DNA from: Candidatus Nomurabacteria bacterium RIFCSPLOWO2_01_FULL_46_18
GTDB lineage: Bacteria; Patescibacteriota; Minisyncoccia; Phycocordibacterales; UBA9973
NCBI GenBank assembly: GCA_001786015.1
Contig: MFVH01000012.1
Location: 236-8,666 of the forward strand
DNA: 8,431 bases
Direction of reading: 5' to 3'
Part shown: positions 7,266-8,431 of the stretch, piece by piece
Position numbering within the stretch: position 1 is the stretch's first letter
Layout: each line of letters begins with the position of its first letter
The notes under the pieces: model-generated
Seen by the model: only the letters and a program-made list of their open reading frames with translations
Databases searched by the model: none
What the model was told of the DNA's origin: nothing
Translations under genes and position numbers: made by a program

Positions 7266-8431
7266 ATGCTGAAATACTTACAAAATAAAGGAATAAAAAC
7301 GAACAAGGGGTTTCTGGCCCTGACCTCCACGCTCATCATCACGGCAGTCTTAATGATGGCCATATCGGCGACCAGCACTTCGAGTTTCTTCGCTCGGTTT
7401 GACGCGCTCGGTAGCGAATTTAAAAGAGTGTCTTTGGGACTTTCCGAATCGTGTCTAAACGCGGCGCTTTTAAAAATTACGCAGAACTTTTGCTATGACC
7501 CGACGGCCGACCCGGACTATGTATCGGGCGAAGGCGTGAAAGTAGATGTGGGACCGGACAGTTGTTATATAAGTTCGGTTACTTACGATACCCCTGACTG
7601 CGATGCGGACAAGAGGACAGTCACAATAAAAACTACCGCGCAATATCCGGAACAAAATGGTTCATGGAGTTCTAATAAAATAGTTGCGACGATTCAGAAC
7701 CCGGCAATCTCCGTCACGACTCCCCCGCCCACTTGTTCATTCCTAGTTTCACCGGCGTCTATTACCCAAGGACAAAATGTAACGATACAGTGGAGTACTT
7801 CCGGGAACGCGACCGCGCTTGATGTCGTGCAAAGTATCGGAGCGACCAATACAACAATTTACTCGGGTTTACCCAGCGGCAGTCCAATTACAGACGCTCC
7901 TTCTGCCAGCGCTTCTTATTCGGCCACAATCACCGGGCCCGGCGGCTCGACCCAATGCGTTCCAACAGACTCGGTGGTGGTAGAACCACCGGCAGATTGC
8001 GCGGATACTGTATTGATGCTTGACAGAACTGGCAGTATGGCAGATTCCTATCCTTGTCCTGGATGTCTTCAAGACGAACGGGACGCAGCAAATGGACTTC
8101 TTGATTTGTATGACGATCTAAATCCTCTTCCAAAAACTTCCGTGGGCGTCTTTGGTGCGGTTGGTGCCCCGAATCCATACAATGCAGTAATTCTTCAAAC
8201 CCTAACAACAAATTACACAAACCTCTATAATGCTGTATCTAATGGTCTTGCGACAGCGAGTAGTTGGACTAATTTATCTAGCGCAATAAGTGTGAGTGAT
8301 ACAGAATTAAATAATAGTAGTCGCCATACTTTAGGAAAGAATAAAGTTCTTATTTTAATATCGGACGGAAAAACAACTCATCCAACAACAAGTCCGGGCC
8401 CAGAACAATTAGCAACAAATGCCGCCAACGC
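7266..8431 (+). CDS. K-like (GspK/PilX-type) pilin fused to Ig-like and VWA domains (partial, no stop in window)
   Basis: Open from ATG 7266 to the right edge, 388 codons plus two bases. The basic leader MLKYLQNKGIKTNKG is followed by FLALTSTLIITAVLMMA (16-32), a pilin-like membrane helix without Glu at mature position 5 (Thr20 instead), as in GspK, the T2SS tip subunit. Residues 40-145 (RVSLGLSESCLNAALLKI at 54-71; Cys63, 76, 100, 112) resemble PilX/GspK-like proteins I know from Parcubacteria. Residues 155-240 are an Ig-like domain (SPASITQGQNVTIQW at 162-176, probable Cys157-Cys231 bond). From about 246 a VWA domain begins with an intact MIDAS: DRTGS (253-257), Thr336, Asp367; a CPGC insert (264-267) follows the first motif. 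The likely role is a metal-dependent adhesive tip pilin; the ligand is unknown. It starts 10 bases after the J-like gene with no Shine-Dalgarno. Codon use changes sharply toward the VWA part. Confidence 0.88.
   Translation, partial: MLKYLQNKGIKTNKGFLALTSTLIITAVLMMAISATSTSSFFARFDALGSEFKRVSLGLSESCLNAALLKITQNFCYDPTADPDYVSGEGVKVDVGPDSCYISSVTYDTPDCDADKRTVTIKTTAQYPEQNGSWSSNKIVATIQNPAISVTTPPPTCSFLVSPASITQGQNVTIQWSTSGNATALDVVQSIGATNTTIYSGLPSGSPITDAPSASASYSATITGPGGSTQCVPTDSVVVEPPADCADTVLMLDRTGSMADSYPCPGCLQDERDAANGLLDLYDDLNPLPKTSVGVFGAVGAPNPYNAVILQTLTTNYTNLYNAVSNGLATASSWTNLSSAISVSDTELNNSSRHTLGKNKVLILISDGKTTHPTTSPGPEQLATNAAN

Noticed and set aside
7930..8220. Minus-strand frames opposite the start of the VWA domain
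   Set aside because: The plus-strand frame here encodes an intact MIDAS motif, so the minus frames are chance openings.
2309..8431. A type II secretion system instead of a pilus
   Set aside because: The gene order fits both, but there is no outer-membrane secretin in the window, the inferred lineage lacks a classical outer membrane, and adhesive modules on minor pilins fit a pilus better. Not fully excluded.

Overview
The window looks like part of a Patescibacteria (Candidate Phyla Radiation, probably Parcubacteria-type) genome. Evidence for this: a short PilB ATPase without the usual N-terminal region; tightly overlapping pilus genes; modular secreted proteins with Cna_B/SdrD-like repeats; and a Gly/Ser linker followed by GQVLGAE and a peptidoglycan-binding domain, an arrangement I associate with Parcubacteria surface proteins. 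The assignment is inference from protein style; there is no rRNA or other marker here. All five complete genes stop at TAA and no in-frame TGA is seen, so nothing suggests a recoded genome.

Layout. Positions 1-2166 hold one minus-strand gene, open at the left edge, for a secreted von Willebrand factor A (VWA) protein with several beta-sandwich repeats and a C-terminal peptidoglycan-binding domain. A 142-base AT-rich gap (2167-2308) separates it from a divergent plus-strand operon and appears to hold overlapping promoters for both directions. The operon (2309 to beyond 8431) reads: pilB assembly ATPase, pilC platform protein, then four pilin-type proteins in the order H-like (GspH/FimT), I-like (PilV), J-like (PilW) and K-like (PilX). 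The first five genes overlap their neighbours by 1 to about 29 bases; the last starts 10 bases after the J-like stop. That is the E-F-H-I-J-K order of type II secretion and type IV pilus minor-pilin operons.

How the genes work together. PilB and PilC would power and anchor assembly of a type IV pilus, and the four minor pilins would form its initiating tip complex. The striking part is cargo. The I-like pilin carries a roughly 380-residue beta-propeller of LVIVD-type repeats. The K-like pilin carries an Ig-like domain and a VWA domain with an intact metal-binding (MIDAS) site. Together these are the two domains of the PilY1/PilC tip adhesin of Proteobacteria, here divided between two pilins. 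The divergent VWA/peptidoglycan-binding protein is a second probable adhesin or surface factor beside the pilus. No prepilin peptidase, PilT, PilM/N/O, major pilin, RNA gene, CRISPR array or mobile element was seen.
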